From Govanella sp037189785 (GTDB taxonomy: Bacteria; Pseudomonadota; Alphaproteobacteria; Sphingomonadales; Govanellaceae): DNA of 34,384 nucleotides. The notes below the pieces were generated by a model. The model searched no databases and had not been told where the DNA came from. It saw only the letters and a program-made list of their open reading frames with translations. The translations under genes were made by a program, and so were the position numbers. Shown here one piece after another: positions 23,502 through 32,485 of this stretch (positions are counted from its first letter, which is position 1; every line of letters begins with the position of its first letter). The stretch is taken from the NCBI GenBank assembly GCA_037189785.1, contig JBBCIP010000175.1, forward strand, positions 1 through 34,384, in the 5' to 3' direction.

Positions 23502-25628
23502 ATGGCCGAACGTTCATTTAAAGAAGAAGTCAAAAAACTACAGCTCGGCGACGGCGCCGAGTTTCGTGGCGAAGGCATTCTTGCCGTGACAAAAGCCTTG
23601 CTGCAATCCGGCGTCGCTTATGTCGGTGGCTATCAAGGTGCGCCCATTTCGCATTTGATGGACGTTCTGGCCGATGCCGAACCTATTCTTCTCGACCTTG
23701 GCGTGCATTTTGAAGCCAGCGCGTCGGAAGCGGCGGCGGGCGCCATGTTGGCGGCGTCCGTCAATTATCCTTTGCGCGGCGCCGTGACATGGAAATCGAC
23801 GGTCGGCACCAATGTGGCATCCGATGCTTTGGCCAACGTGGCGTCCGGCGGTGTATTGGGCGGTGCGCTCATCATCATCGGTGAAGACTACGGCGAAGGC
23901 TCCTCGATCATGCAGGAACGCAGCCATGCGTTCGCCATGAAGTCACAAATCTGGTTGCTCGATCCACGGCCGGAACTTGAATCAATCGTGCGGTCTGTCG
24001 AAATGGGCTTTCAATTGTCCGAAGCCTCCAACACGCCGGTCATGTTGGAATTGCGGATCCGCGCTTGTCATCTTTATGGTCGGTTCCAAGCCAAGGATAA
24101 CAGACGCCCGGATTATACTTTGAAACAGGCAATGGAAAATCCAACCCGCGATGTCAGCCGCATCGTGTTGCCGCCCTATAACTATCTTCATGAAAAAGAA
24201 AAGCTCGAAAACCGTTGGCCTGCGGCGATTAAATTTCTCAAAGACAACAAGATCAACGAGTTTTTGGGCGGCACCACCGGCGATGTCGGGATCATTGTTC
24301 AAGGCGGTATCTACAACACCTTGATCCGGGCTTTGGAACTTCAGGGGCTCGCCAATAGTTTCGGCGAAACCGATATTCCGATTTACGTCATGAACTGCAC
24401 CTATCCGTTGGTGCCGGATGAAGTCACGGCGTTCTGTGTCGATAAAAAATCGGTGTTGATTGTTGAAGAAGGGCAGCCCGACTTTATCGAACAAGCCATC
24501 AACACCATTCTCCGTAAGGCCGATATCCAAACCAAAGTTATCGGTAAAGATGTCCTGCCGATGATCGGTGAATACACCAGTGAAGTCATCCGCAAGGGCG
24601 TCAAATCATTCCTGGAAAGTCATGCACCAAGCACCATCGCAGCGGCAACACCGATTATGCACAGCCCGGCCGATGCCGGAAATCTGCTGCAAGCTTTGCC
24701 GCCACGCGGTCCCGGGTTTTGTACCGGCTGTCCGGAACGTCCGGTGTTTACCGCTATTAAATTGGTGGAGCGCGAGCTTGGCCAGCATCACGTCAGTTGC
24801 GACATCGGCTGCCACTTGTTCTCGATCAACGCACCGTTCAACATCGGCAACACCACCATGGGCTATGGTCTTGGCTGGGCTGGGGCCGCAGCCTTTAACG
24901 TCAAAGCCGATAAAAAAGCCATCGCCATTATGGGGGACGGCGGGTTTTGGCATAACGGCTTGACCAGCGGTGTCGGCAATGCCGTGTTCAACAAAAACGA
25001 TAATGTGTTGGTGATCGTCGATAACAATTATTCTGCCGCCACCGGCGGTCAGGATATTTTGTCGTCCCGCGCCAATAACGAAAATCGCAGCACCAAGCAT
25101 CCGATTGTCGAAGCGGTCAAAGGGGTCGGCGTCAAATGGGTCAAGTCGGTCAAGACTTACGATTTGAAGCGCATGAAATCGACCCTCATGGACGCCTTAA
25201 CCAGTACAGACTCCGGTCCTAAAGTCATCATCGCCCAAAGCGAATGCATGTTGAACAGGCAACGCCGGGAAAAACCGTTAACGGCAGCCGCGATCAAAAA
25301 AGGCGAACGTGTGGTGCGCGAACGCTTCTTTGTCGATAGCGATACCTGCACCGGTGACCATGCCTGTATCCGTTTGTCGGGTTGTCCGTCTTTGACCATC
25401 AAAGACAATCCAAATCCCTTGAAACGTGACCCCGTGGCTTATGTGGACAACAGTTGTGTTGGCTGCGGCCATTGCGGTGAAGTGGCCCATGCCGCCGTGT
25501 TATGCCCATCGTTCTCCCGCGTTGAAGTTGTCTTCAACCCGACGACCGGTGATCGCATTGCCAATAAAATCCGGCGCGGTGTTATCGGCTTCTTGCAAAA
25601 ATTCACGTCCAAAACAGCGGCGGCCTAA
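23502..25628 (+). CDS. iorA: Indolepyruvate oxidoreductase, alpha (TPP/Fe-S) subunit
   Basis: A 708-residue subunit that oxidatively decarboxylates indolepyruvate and other arylpyruvates to the aryl-acetyl-CoA. The pyrimidine-binding and domain II parts come first. The TPP-binding GDGGFWHNGL at 478-487 continues to the D-N-N-Y metal end (VDNNYSAATGG), and a C-terminal ferredoxin domain follows. The second cluster motif is complete (Cys652, 655, 658 and 668). In the first motif the residues are Cys616, Asp619, Cys622 and Cys628, with Asp where the second Cys is expected. The cyclase gene lies 10 bp upstream and iorB starts 1 bp after the stop. The product acyl-CoA would enter aerobic phenylacetate- or indoleacetate-type degradation encoded elsewhere. 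Confidence 0.93.
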   Translation: MAERSFKEEVKKLQLGDGAEFRGEGILAVTKALLQSGVAYVGGYQGAPISHLMDVLADAEPILLDLGVHFEASASEAAAGAMLAASVNYPLRGAVTWKSTVGTNVASDALANVASGGVLGGALIIIGEDYGEGSSIMQERSHAFAMKSQIWLLDPRPELESIVRSVEMGFQLSEASNTPVMLELRIRACHLYGRFQAKDNRRPDYTLKQAMENPTRDVSRIVLPPYNYLHEKEKLENRWPAAIKFLKDNKINEFLGGTTGDVGIIVQGGIYNTLIRALELQGLANSFGETDIPIYVMNCTYPLVPDEVTAFCVDKKSVLIVEEGQPDFIEQAINTILRKADIQTKVIGKDVLPMIGEYTSEVIRKGVKSFLESHAPSTIAAATPIMHSPADAGNLLQALPPRGPGFCTGCPERPVFTAIKLVERELGQHHVSCDIGCHLFSINAPFNIGNTTMGYGLGWAGAAAFNVKADKKAIAIMGDGGFWHNGLTSGVGNAVFNKNDNVLVIVDNNYSAATGGQDILSSRANNENRSTKHPIVEAVKGVGVKWVKSVKTYDLKRMKSTLMDALTSTDSGPKVIIAQSECMLNRQRREKPLTAAAIKKGERVVRERFFVDSDTCTGDHACIRLSGCPSLTIKDNPNPLKRDPVAYVDNSCVGCGHCGEVAHAAVLCPSFSRVEVVFNPTTGDRIANKIRRGVIGFLQKFTSKTAAA

Positions 25629-25629
25629 C

Positions 25630-27147
25630 ATGAAACAATCAGTACGTCCTATCTCCATCGCCGTCGCCGCGCTCGGCGGCCAAGGCGGCGGCGTTCTTGC
25701 GCAATGGATTGTCGACATGGCCGAAAGCAACGGCTATCGCGCACAATACACATCTGTGCCCGGTGTTGCCCAACGCACCGGCGCCACGATTTACTTTGTC
25801 GAACTGTTCCCCGAAAGCGCCATCACCGAAAGCGGCCGCACACCGATCTTGGCGTTGATGCCCGCCCCCGGTGATGTCGATATCGTCGTTGCTGCGGAAT
25901 TAATGGAAGCCGGTCGCGCTATCACACGCGGTATCGTCAGCCCTGATTTAACCACGCTGATCGCATCGGATCATCGCGTCTACGCCATTTCTGAAAAAGA
26001 AATTATGGGTGACGGCCGTGCTGACGACGACCGTGTGCGTGAGGCGGCCAAAACAGCGGCCAAGCGTCTCGTGCTGTTTGATATGGACGCCGCCGCCGAA
26101 GCAACCGGCAGCGTCATCAGCTCCATTCTGTTCGGTGCCTTGGCGGGGTCCGAGGCGTTACCCTTCCCGCGGTCAGCCTATGAAGATGTCATCAAGCACA
26201 CCGGCAAAGCCGTCGCCACCAATCTGGCCGGATTTGCCCGCGGCTATGATGGCGCACAGGCAAGCTTACCGGCAAAACCTGTGACCGTATCAGCACAACC
26301 GACCGTGACCGATGCCCGCATCGCCGCGTTACCGCAACCGGTGCAAGCCATTGCCAGTGAAGGTGTCAAGCGTTTAGTGGATTACCAAGACCGCGCTTAC
26401 GCCGATCTTTATCTTGATCGGGTCGAAAGCGTCGTCGCAGCTGCCGGATCTCGTGACGACAGTCATCGGCTCAGTGTCGAGGCCGCCCGCTATTTAGCGT
26501 TGTGGATGGGCTTTGAAGATGTCATTCGCGTGGCCGATTTAAAAACACGGCCAGATCGTATGGACCGCATTCGCCAAGAAGTGCGCGCCAAATCAGATCA
26601 AATTTTCTATGTGGTCGAATTTTTCCATCCGCGCTTTGAAGAATTTTGCGACACACTGCCCGCACCGCTCGGTCGCGCTGTGCTCAAATCAAAGTTCTGG
26701 CGTAAAGTGACTGCGCCATTATTCGCCGAAGGTCGCAACATTCAAACCGCGAAACTTTCCGGGTTTGTGCCGTTATTTTTCTTAGCCCGGTTGCGTTTCA
26801 TGCGGCGCTGGAGCCTGCGTTTCCACCATGAAAACGCCATGATCGAAGCCTGGCTGGACCGGCTTATCACCACAGCCCAAACAGACTATGACGTGGCTGC
26901 GGAATTGGCCGAGCTGCCGCGCTTGATCAAAGGCTATGGCGACACCCACGAACGTGGGATCGCCCGCTATAACCAGATCGTCGCCTTGTTGCCGTTGAGC
27001 GCCGGCGATGTGCGTAATTTGCGCGAAGCGGCCCTCAAAGACGAAGAAGGCCAAGCCTTTGCAGCCGCCTTACAGGCTTTGCCACAAGTTGTATTGCCGC
27101 CACCCGCGGCCCCGACAACGACTGCAGCAACAGCCAAAGTGGCCTGA
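25630..27147 (+). CDS. iorB: Indolepyruvate oxidoreductase, beta subunit fused to a C-terminal DUF6537-like domain
   Basis: A 505-residue protein. Residues 1-200 are the pyruvate:ferredoxin oxidoreductase gamma-type domain (VAALGGQGGGVLAQW at 12-26, SVPGVAQRTGATIYF at 42-56) that binds CoA and completes the IorAB enzyme. Residues from about 270 on are a helical domain otherwise found fused in large aerobic-type IOR proteins (DUF6537-like; HRLSVEAARYLALWMGFEDVIRVADLKT). Archaeal IorB is only about 200 residues, so the extension is the notable feature. The ATG at 25630 is chosen because it follows the iorA stop directly and begins the conserved domain; the longer upstream frame overlaps iorA. 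The final ~25 residues are Ala/Pro/Thr-rich. Confidence 0.92.
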   Translation: MKQSVRPISIAVAALGGQGGGVLAQWIVDMAESNGYRAQYTSVPGVAQRTGATIYFVELFPESAITESGRTPILALMPAPGDVDIVVAAELMEAGRAITRGIVSPDLTTLIASDHRVYAISEKEIMGDGRADDDRVREAAKTAAKRLVLFDMDAAAEATGSVISSILFGALAGSEALPFPRSAYEDVIKHTGKAVATNLAGFARGYDGAQASLPAKPVTVSAQPTVTDARIAALPQPVQAIASEGVKRLVDYQDRAYADLYLDRVESVVAAAGSRDDSHRLSVEAARYLALWMGFEDVIRVADLKTRPDRMDRIRQEVRAKSDQIFYVVEFFHPRFEEFCDTLPAPLGRAVLKSKFWRKVTAPLFAEGRNIQTAKLSGFVPLFFLARLRFMRRWSLRFHHENAMIEAWLDRLITTAQTDYDVAAELAELPRLIKGYGDTHERGIARYNQIVALLPLSAGDVRNLREAALKDEEGQAFAAALQALPQVVLPPPAAPTTTAATAKVA

Positions 27148-27166
27148 TTTATTTACCAAGACATCG

Positions 27167-27214
27167 AAATCCCTCGTCCCATGAACTGGTTAGCCGTTCA
27201 AGACGAGGGATTTT
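27167..27214 (+). terminator. Likely terminator of the cyclase-iorAB operon
   Basis: A 12-bp perfect stem (AAATCCCTCGTC / GACGAGGGATTT) with a 23-base loop ends in TTTT then GTGT, 20 bp after the iorB stop. The loop is long for an intrinsic terminator but the stem and U-run are convincing. Confidence 0.65.
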
Positions 27215-27379
27215 GTGTCATTTTCGCACACCTCTGACGGCTGTCCTTACACTCCCACCAGCACCTCTCTTGGCCTAGTTATAATTATTTAAAGAAATAT
27301 CAGCTAGTTAAGAAACTGGCACAGGCCTTGCTCTATCCAAGACATGAGATCGAGGCAGATCATGTCACAGGAGATACAG

Positions 27380-28093
27380 ATGAAAACGCGCAGTTTTAAA
27401 ATGGTGATGGCAATCTTGGCTCCATTGGCCGGGATCGCCCTGACTGCAGCCCCAGCCAGTGCTGCAGTGATCATCGATAGTTCAACCCAAGGCTATTACA
27501 ACAATAGCTTGGGCGATCTGGCCGCCCAAGGTGTCGGGCCTTTAAATCAATTCATCCCCGCCAATTGCAACGGCGGTGCATGTTGGGGAGCCAATGACCC
27601 GACCATCAATAATGCTGCCGAGCCGACCGGTCTCGATGGGATCGCCAACTTGGGGACATGGTTGACCGCGTCAGCCCCCACAGGCGGCACCTGGTCCCTG
27701 TCCCCGGTCGCCATTCCCGGCGCCTGGACCGTCAATAACGAAGTCGCCATTGTTTATGCCATTGATGCAGGTGCATACGGTATTTCCAGCCTCGACATCC
27801 AGTTAGGCGTCGATAACGGCGTCTATGTTTGGCTCGACGGTGACTATCAATTCGGCGCTTTGGCCGGTGGCGGTGCCTTTTTGGGCGAATACAGCCTAAC
27901 TTTGAATGACCTCGGCCCAGGGATCCATTACTTGCAGCTTCTGCTCGAAGATCATGGCGGCTCGACCGGTTTCAGCATCTTAGCTGATGCCACCTACAAC
28001 ACATCGGGCCCAAATCCGAGCGAAGTACCCGTCCCGGCCAGCTTAGGCCTGCTTTTGATCGGCCTGGCCGCTGTTGGTCGGCGTCGCCAATAA
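27380..28093 (+). CDS. Secreted PEP-CTERM-like (VPxPAS) sorting-domain protein
   Basis: A 237-residue exported protein from the ATG at 27380, which has CAGGAGA six bases upstream. The signal peptide MKTRSFKMVMAILAPLAGIALTAAPASA ends at ASA. The mature part is acidic, Gly-rich and beta-like with no known domain. It ends in VPVPAS, a hydrophobic helix (LGLLLIGLAAVG) and RRRQ, the three-part PEP-CTERM type sorting tag recognised by an exosortase in Gram-negative bacteria. Here the second Pro-context is Val-Pro-Val-Pro-Ala-Ser rather than Val-Pro-Glu-Pro. It is flanked by terminators and is monocistronic. No exosortase is in the window. A role in surface or matrix material is inferred from the tag only. 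Confidence 0.82.
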   Translation: MKTRSFKMVMAILAPLAGIALTAAPASAAVIIDSSTQGYYNNSLGDLAAQGVGPLNQFIPANCNGGACWGANDPTINNAAEPTGLDGIANLGTWLTASAPTGGTWSLSPVAIPGAWTVNNEVAIVYAIDAGAYGISSLDIQLGVDNGVYVWLDGDYQFGALAGGGAFLGEYSLTLNDLGPGIHYLQLLLEDHGGSTGFSILADATYNTSGPNPSEVPVPASLGLLLIGLAAVGRRRQ

Positions 28094-28120
28094 TCGCAAA
28101 TATTGCATAAAGCCTTTTCG

Positions 28121-28149
28121 ACACCGCCTAGAAATAGGCGGTGTTTTTT
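28121..28149 (+). terminator. Rho-independent terminator after PEP-CTERM-like gene
   Basis: A 10-bp perfect stem (ACACCGCCTA / TAGGCGGTGT) with a GAAA loop is followed directly by TTTTT, 28 bp after the stop codon. This is the classic intrinsic terminator form. Confidence 0.9.
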
Positions 28150-28301
28150 ATGTTTTTCTACCCCGAACCGACATGAATGCCCTGCCTTCAAATCAAACGT
28201 AAAGTGCAACCGCATTAACCTCTACGCAACGTATAATATATACTATAGGATATGTAAAATTTGATATGTCAAAGGGCCGGTGCGTCTTCGGGTAGTTTAG
28301 C

Positions 28302-29822
28302 ATGTTGCACGATCACGACCCCATTCTCGTTGTTCTCTCCTTCGTTACGGCATTTTTTGCCGCCTTTACGGCGTTCCACACTGGCGAACGCATAAAAATG
28401 GCCAATGGATCGGCGCGTTTCATCTGGCTCGGGCTTGCCGGTGTTGCCATGGGCGGGGGTATTTGGTCCATGCATTTCATTGCCATGCTGGCAATGCGCA
28501 TGGACATCTCGGTTACCTATGATATCGGCTTAACCTTTTTATCCTTGGCCGTTGCCATTGGTGTGACCGGGCTCGGTTTTTTCATTCTGACACGCGATAG
28601 TCTGCTACCGCAGCAACCGATCATCCGCTTGTTTATCAGTGGCGGGGTTATGGGGGGCGGCGTCGCTGCCATGCACTATACCGGCATGGCGGCGATGAAC
28701 ATGGCGGCGCTGATCCACTATGATCCCATTTTGGTTACTGTTTCGGTCTTAATCGCCATGGTTGCCTCGACAGTCGCGTTATGGCTGACCTTAAATGTGG
28801 ATGTGTTATGGCAGCGCCTGGCCAGTTCCCTGGTCATGGCTTTGGCCGTGTGCGGCATGCATTACACGGCGATGGCAGCCTCGACCTTTACCGCGGCAGA
28901 TTGCGCGGCTGATGGTGGCTTAGACCTTGCTCCGCTGCCGCTCGCCATTACCGTCGCCGCAGGCACCTGCGTCATCCTTCTGATCACCCTGATCTCGACA
29001 ACCGTTGACCGCCGCATGACCGAAGCCCGGCTTGCTGAAATCAATGCTCAATTACTGGAAACAATCCACGCGCTGGAAATTGCCCACGCCCAAACAACAG
29101 CCGCAGATCGGGCCAAAGCCGACTTTCTGGCCAACATGAATCATGAATTACGAACGCCCTTAAACGCGATCATCGGCTTCTCAGAGCTTTTACGCGCCCA
29201 AACTTTGGGTCCGCTTGGCAATCCGACCTATACGAATTATGCAGATTATATTCATATGGGCGGCAGCCGTCTGATGAATGTCCTCGACCATATTTTCGAG
29301 GTCGTCCGCTTGCAATCCGGCGGCGTCGCGCTGGATGACAATTTGACCGACCTTATGGCCTTGGCCGACCACACGGTGCAACGAACACGGGACGAAACGC
29401 CCTATGATACGGCCCACATCACCACATCCCTTCATGCCAATGTTCCGCCCATAGTCTTATGCGATCGCACCCTGATCCGCCGCGCCCTTGGCAATATCAT
29501 CGAGAATGCGATTAAATATTCTCCACCCCATAGTCCGATTGAAATCGGTGTCCGCACATACGGCGACGGGCATGCTTCAATCCACATCAAAGATAGAGGC
29601 GAAGGCATCGCAACCGCCGATATCAATCGTATCTTGACGCCTTTTGGCCATGGCGAGAATACATTAGCACGGCGGCACCAAGGCGCAGGTTTAGGCCTTA
29701 CGCTCGCAAAGCTTTATATCGAACTCCATGGTGGTTGGCTTGAAATCATAAGCGAGCCGAAAAACGGGACGATCGTTTCGCTCCACTTCCCGCCACTGGA
29801 ACAACACCTGGCTGTCGCTTAG
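28302..29822 (+). CDS. MHYT-domain sensor histidine kinase
   Basis: A 506-residue membrane kinase. Residues 1-235 form the seven-helix MHYT sensor with its three repeats at Met57 (MHFIAMLAM), Met124 (MHYTGMAAM) and Met186 (MHYTAMAAS). These are thought to bind copper and sense O2, CO or NO. A short coiled coil (240-275) leads to the dimerisation/phosphoacceptor box with His281 (ANMNHELRTPLNAIIGFSELL). The ATP domain is complete: N box NIIENAIKYSP (398-408), DRGEGI (431-436) and GAGLGL (461-466). No PAS, receiver or response regulator gene adjoins it, so its partner lies elsewhere. A TATAAT lies at 28232-28237 in its leader. Confidence 0.93.
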   Translation: MLHDHDPILVVLSFVTAFFAAFTAFHTGERIKMANGSARFIWLGLAGVAMGGGIWSMHFIAMLAMRMDISVTYDIGLTFLSLAVAIGVTGLGFFILTRDSLLPQQPIIRLFISGGVMGGGVAAMHYTGMAAMNMAALIHYDPILVTVSVLIAMVASTVALWLTLNVDVLWQRLASSLVMALAVCGMHYTAMAASTFTAADCAADGGLDLAPLPLAITVAAGTCVILLITLISTTVDRRMTEARLAEINAQLLETIHALEIAHAQTTAADRAKADFLANMNHELRTPLNAIIGFSELLRAQTLGPLGNPTYTNYADYIHMGGSRLMNVLDHIFEVVRLQSGGVALDDNLTDLMALADHTVQRTRDETPYDTAHITTSLHANVPPIVLCDRTLIRRALGNIIENAIKYSPPHSPIEIGVRTYGDGHASIHIKDRGEGIATADINRILTPFGHGENTLARRHQGAGLGLTLAKLYIELHGGWLEIISEPKNGTIVSLHFPPLEQHLAVA

Positions 29823-29880
29823 CTTTACCCCATTGACTGCGCATTTGCAGAACCCGCGAGTTCGGATAGAGTGCGCCCCT

Positions 29881-32385
29881 ATGAACAACGCATTACGATC
29901 CTTCGGTCTGCCCATAGACGCTGTCTTACCGGATATTCGGGCAACCTTGGCGGCACACCCGAGCTTGGTCCTGGAAGCGCCGCCCGGTGCCGGGAAAACC
30001 ACGGCTGTCCCGTTGGCGCTGTTGGACGAACCCTGGCTGCAACAGCGTAAAATTCTAATGCTGGAGCCACGCCGGATCGCCGCCCGGGCCGCAGCCCGGC
30101 GTATGGCCAGCCTGTTGGGGGAAGCTGTTGGTCAAACGGTCGGGTACGCCATGCGGATGGACCGGAAAATCGGCCCCAACACCCGCATTGAAGTGGTAAC
30201 CGAAGGAATTTTGGTCCGGCGACTGCAGAATGACCCAGAATTGTCCGATGTCGCTTTGGTGATTTTCGACGAGTTCCATGAACGCTCGCTGGATGCGGAT
30301 TTAGGTCTTGCGCTCACCCTCGAAGCCCGCGCCGCTTTGCGGGACGATTTGAAAGTGCTCGTCATGTCGGCAACACTGGACGGCGTTGCTGTCGCGAGCC
30401 TTCTTGATAACGCGCCGATCGTCCGCAGTGCCGGGCAAAGCTATCCTGTGACCACACGCTATTTAGAGCGCAGCGCAGACAGCGATATCGTTGCTGAAAC
30501 CGTTCGCATGACCCGTCACGTTTTACGGGAGGAAAGTGGGAGTGTGCTGGTTTTTCTCCCTGGGGTCGGTGAAATTCGCCGGGTCGCGGAGGCGCTCAAA
30601 ACCAATGTACCGTCCGACGTTATTCTTGCACCGCTCTATGGCGATCTCAGTCCTGCGGACCAAGATCAAGCCATTCGACCAGCCGCGGACGGCAAGCGTA
30701 AAATTGTCCTTGCGACCTCCATTGCCGAAACATCATTGACCATCGATGGCGTCACCATTGTCATCGACAGTGGTCGGGCCCGCAGCCCCGTATTCGATCC
30801 GACGTCCGGCATGTCACGGCTTGAAACCATAAAAGTGACGGCAAGCGCTGCGGCGCAACGGCGTGGCCGCGCCGGACGAACCGCACCCGGCGTCTGTTAT
30901 CGATTATGGACCGAGGCAGAAGATCGGGCGCTGATCCCATTCCCTCAACCAGAAATCGCGGCCGCGGATTTAGCCCCCTTGGCGCTCGAACTGGCAGTGT
31001 GGGGGGTACAGGATGCAACCACATTGCAGTGGTTGACGGCACCGCCATCGGCTGCGCTGGCCCAAGCCCGAACCTTGCTGATCAGTCTTGGTGCTTTGGA
31101 TGCCGACGGCATCATCACGCCCCATGGTCGGGCCATGGCGGCACGGCCGCTCCATCCGCGTCTTGCGCATATGCTGATCTTGGCCCGCGCGCAAAATCAG
31201 GAATCACTGGCTGCCGTAATCGCGACGCTGATCAGTGAACGTGACCCATTCCGCGGCGAGGCTGCACGCAGCGATCGCGACTTGCGCAGTCGGATCGAAG
31301 CGATCGTTAAAGGTCGTAGTCCACACAGCGACAGCAGCAGCCTGAAGCGGCTGCTGGAGAGCGCCCGAAAACTGACGACCAGTCCATGGGTGATGCCGGA
31401 TCATAGCGCCATTCTTGATCACACCGGCCCGTTATTGGCGTTCGCCTACCCTGATCGCATCGCCCGCCGCCGTGACAATGGACGTGGTGTTTACCAATTG
31501 GCCAATGGCCGCGGCGCCACCATCGACGCCATAGATCCTCTGGCGCAAGAAGATTACCTTACTGTTGCTGCCTTGGACGGAGATAAAGCGGCGGCCCGCA
31601 TTTTCCTCGCCGCCCCCCTCGATCACAGTGATCTTGACCGCTTATTCTCCAATCAAATCACCCAGCATACTCTTGTTGCCTGGGACGATCGCAGCCGCGC
31701 CGTGCAAGCCGTTGTACAACGAAAACTGAACGCGCTGGTCCTGTCGGAAAAGCCTGCAGCCATGACCGAGGATCAACTGATCCAAGCCGTAGCCGCCGGT
31801 ATCCGCAGTCTTGGGCTCAATGCTCTGCCATGGGATCACGATACCAACAGTCTGCGCACGCGCGTCATCTTTGCACAGACTCATGATCCCGATGGTCAGT
31901 GGCCGGACTGGAGCGACCAGGCTTTATTGGACAACTTGGAACAGTGGCTTGGTCCTTATCTCAATGGCGCGAACCGGGAAAGTCAGTTCAACCGCATCAA
32001 ATTACATGATGCGCTTTTGGCGCAGCTTCCGTGGTCGCAGCAACAGCACCTGGATCGTTTCGCCCCCAGTCATCTCGTGGTACCATCCGGCTCGCGTTTG
32101 CCGCTTGCCTACGAAGAAAATGGCGTGGTGCTGGCGGTGCGATTACAAGAAATGTTCGGGGCAACCGTTACACCGACTGTCATGGATGGTCGCATGGCGG
32201 TTACATTGCATTTGTTATCGCCCGCCCATCGTCCGGTTCAGGTCACCCAGGACCTGATCGGCTTTTGGGATCGTAGCTATGTGGATGTCAAACGCGACTT
32301 AAAGGGGCGCTATCCCAAACATGCCTGGCCCGACGACCCACGCACGGCCCCACCCACAGCGCGCGCCAAACCGCGTCAACGCTGA
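29881..32385 (+). CDS. hrpB: ATP-dependent helicase HrpB
   Basis: An 834-residue DExH-box helicase of the DEAH/RHA group. The start is taken at the ATG at 29881 rather than 16 codons upstream because the conserved FGLPIDAVLPDIR N-terminus begins there. Walker A APPGAGKTT is at 33-41, DEFH at 130-133, and SAT at 163-165. Motif VI QRRGRAGRTAPGVCYRLW, the HA2 domain and the HrpB C-terminal domain (LVVPSGSRLPLAYEENG ... RPVQVTQDLIGFWDRSY) are present. The length is typical. It is conserved in proteobacteria; its cellular role is poorly defined. It lies 58 bp after the histidine kinase and 100 bp before selO. Confidence 0.96.
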   Translation: MNNALRSFGLPIDAVLPDIRATLAAHPSLVLEAPPGAGKTTAVPLALLDEPWLQQRKILMLEPRRIAARAAARRMASLLGEAVGQTVGYAMRMDRKIGPNTRIEVVTEGILVRRLQNDPELSDVALVIFDEFHERSLDADLGLALTLEARAALRDDLKVLVMSATLDGVAVASLLDNAPIVRSAGQSYPVTTRYLERSADSDIVAETVRMTRHVLREESGSVLVFLPGVGEIRRVAEALKTNVPSDVILAPLYGDLSPADQDQAIRPAADGKRKIVLATSIAETSLTIDGVTIVIDSGRARSPVFDPTSGMSRLETIKVTASAAAQRRGRAGRTAPGVCYRLWTEAEDRALIPFPQPEIAAADLAPLALELAVWGVQDATTLQWLTAPPSAALAQARTLLISLGALDADGIITPHGRAMAARPLHPRLAHMLILARAQNQESLAAVIATLISERDPFRGEAARSDRDLRSRIEAIVKGRSPHSDSSSLKRLLESARKLTTSPWVMPDHSAILDHTGPLLAFAYPDRIARRRDNGRGVYQLANGRGATIDAIDPLAQEDYLTVAALDGDKAAARIFLAAPLDHSDLDRLFSNQITQHTLVAWDDRSRAVQAVVQRKLNALVLSEKPAAMTEDQLIQAVAAGIRSLGLNALPWDHDTNSLRTRVIFAQTHDPDGQWPDWSDQALLDNLEQWLGPYLNGANRESQFNRIKLHDALLAQLPWSQQQHLDRFAPSHLVVPSGSRLPLAYEENGVVLAVRLQEMFGATVTPTVMDGRMAVTLHLLSPAHRPVQVTQDLIGFWDRSYVDVKRDLKGRYPKHAWPDDPRTAPPTARAKPRQR

Positions 32386-32485
32386 CAATGATGGAATATG
32401 ACCTGACAGACTCGACCCCAGCCGTGAATATGCTTACATCTTGTATAGCGCCTGCCTGTAAGCTCCGAGTTTCAAGGATCGTCAT

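Noticed and set aside
23982..24530. A 182-codon minus-strand open frame
   Set aside because: It is antisense to iorA, with no ribosome site or domain; it arises from codon bias on the coding strand.
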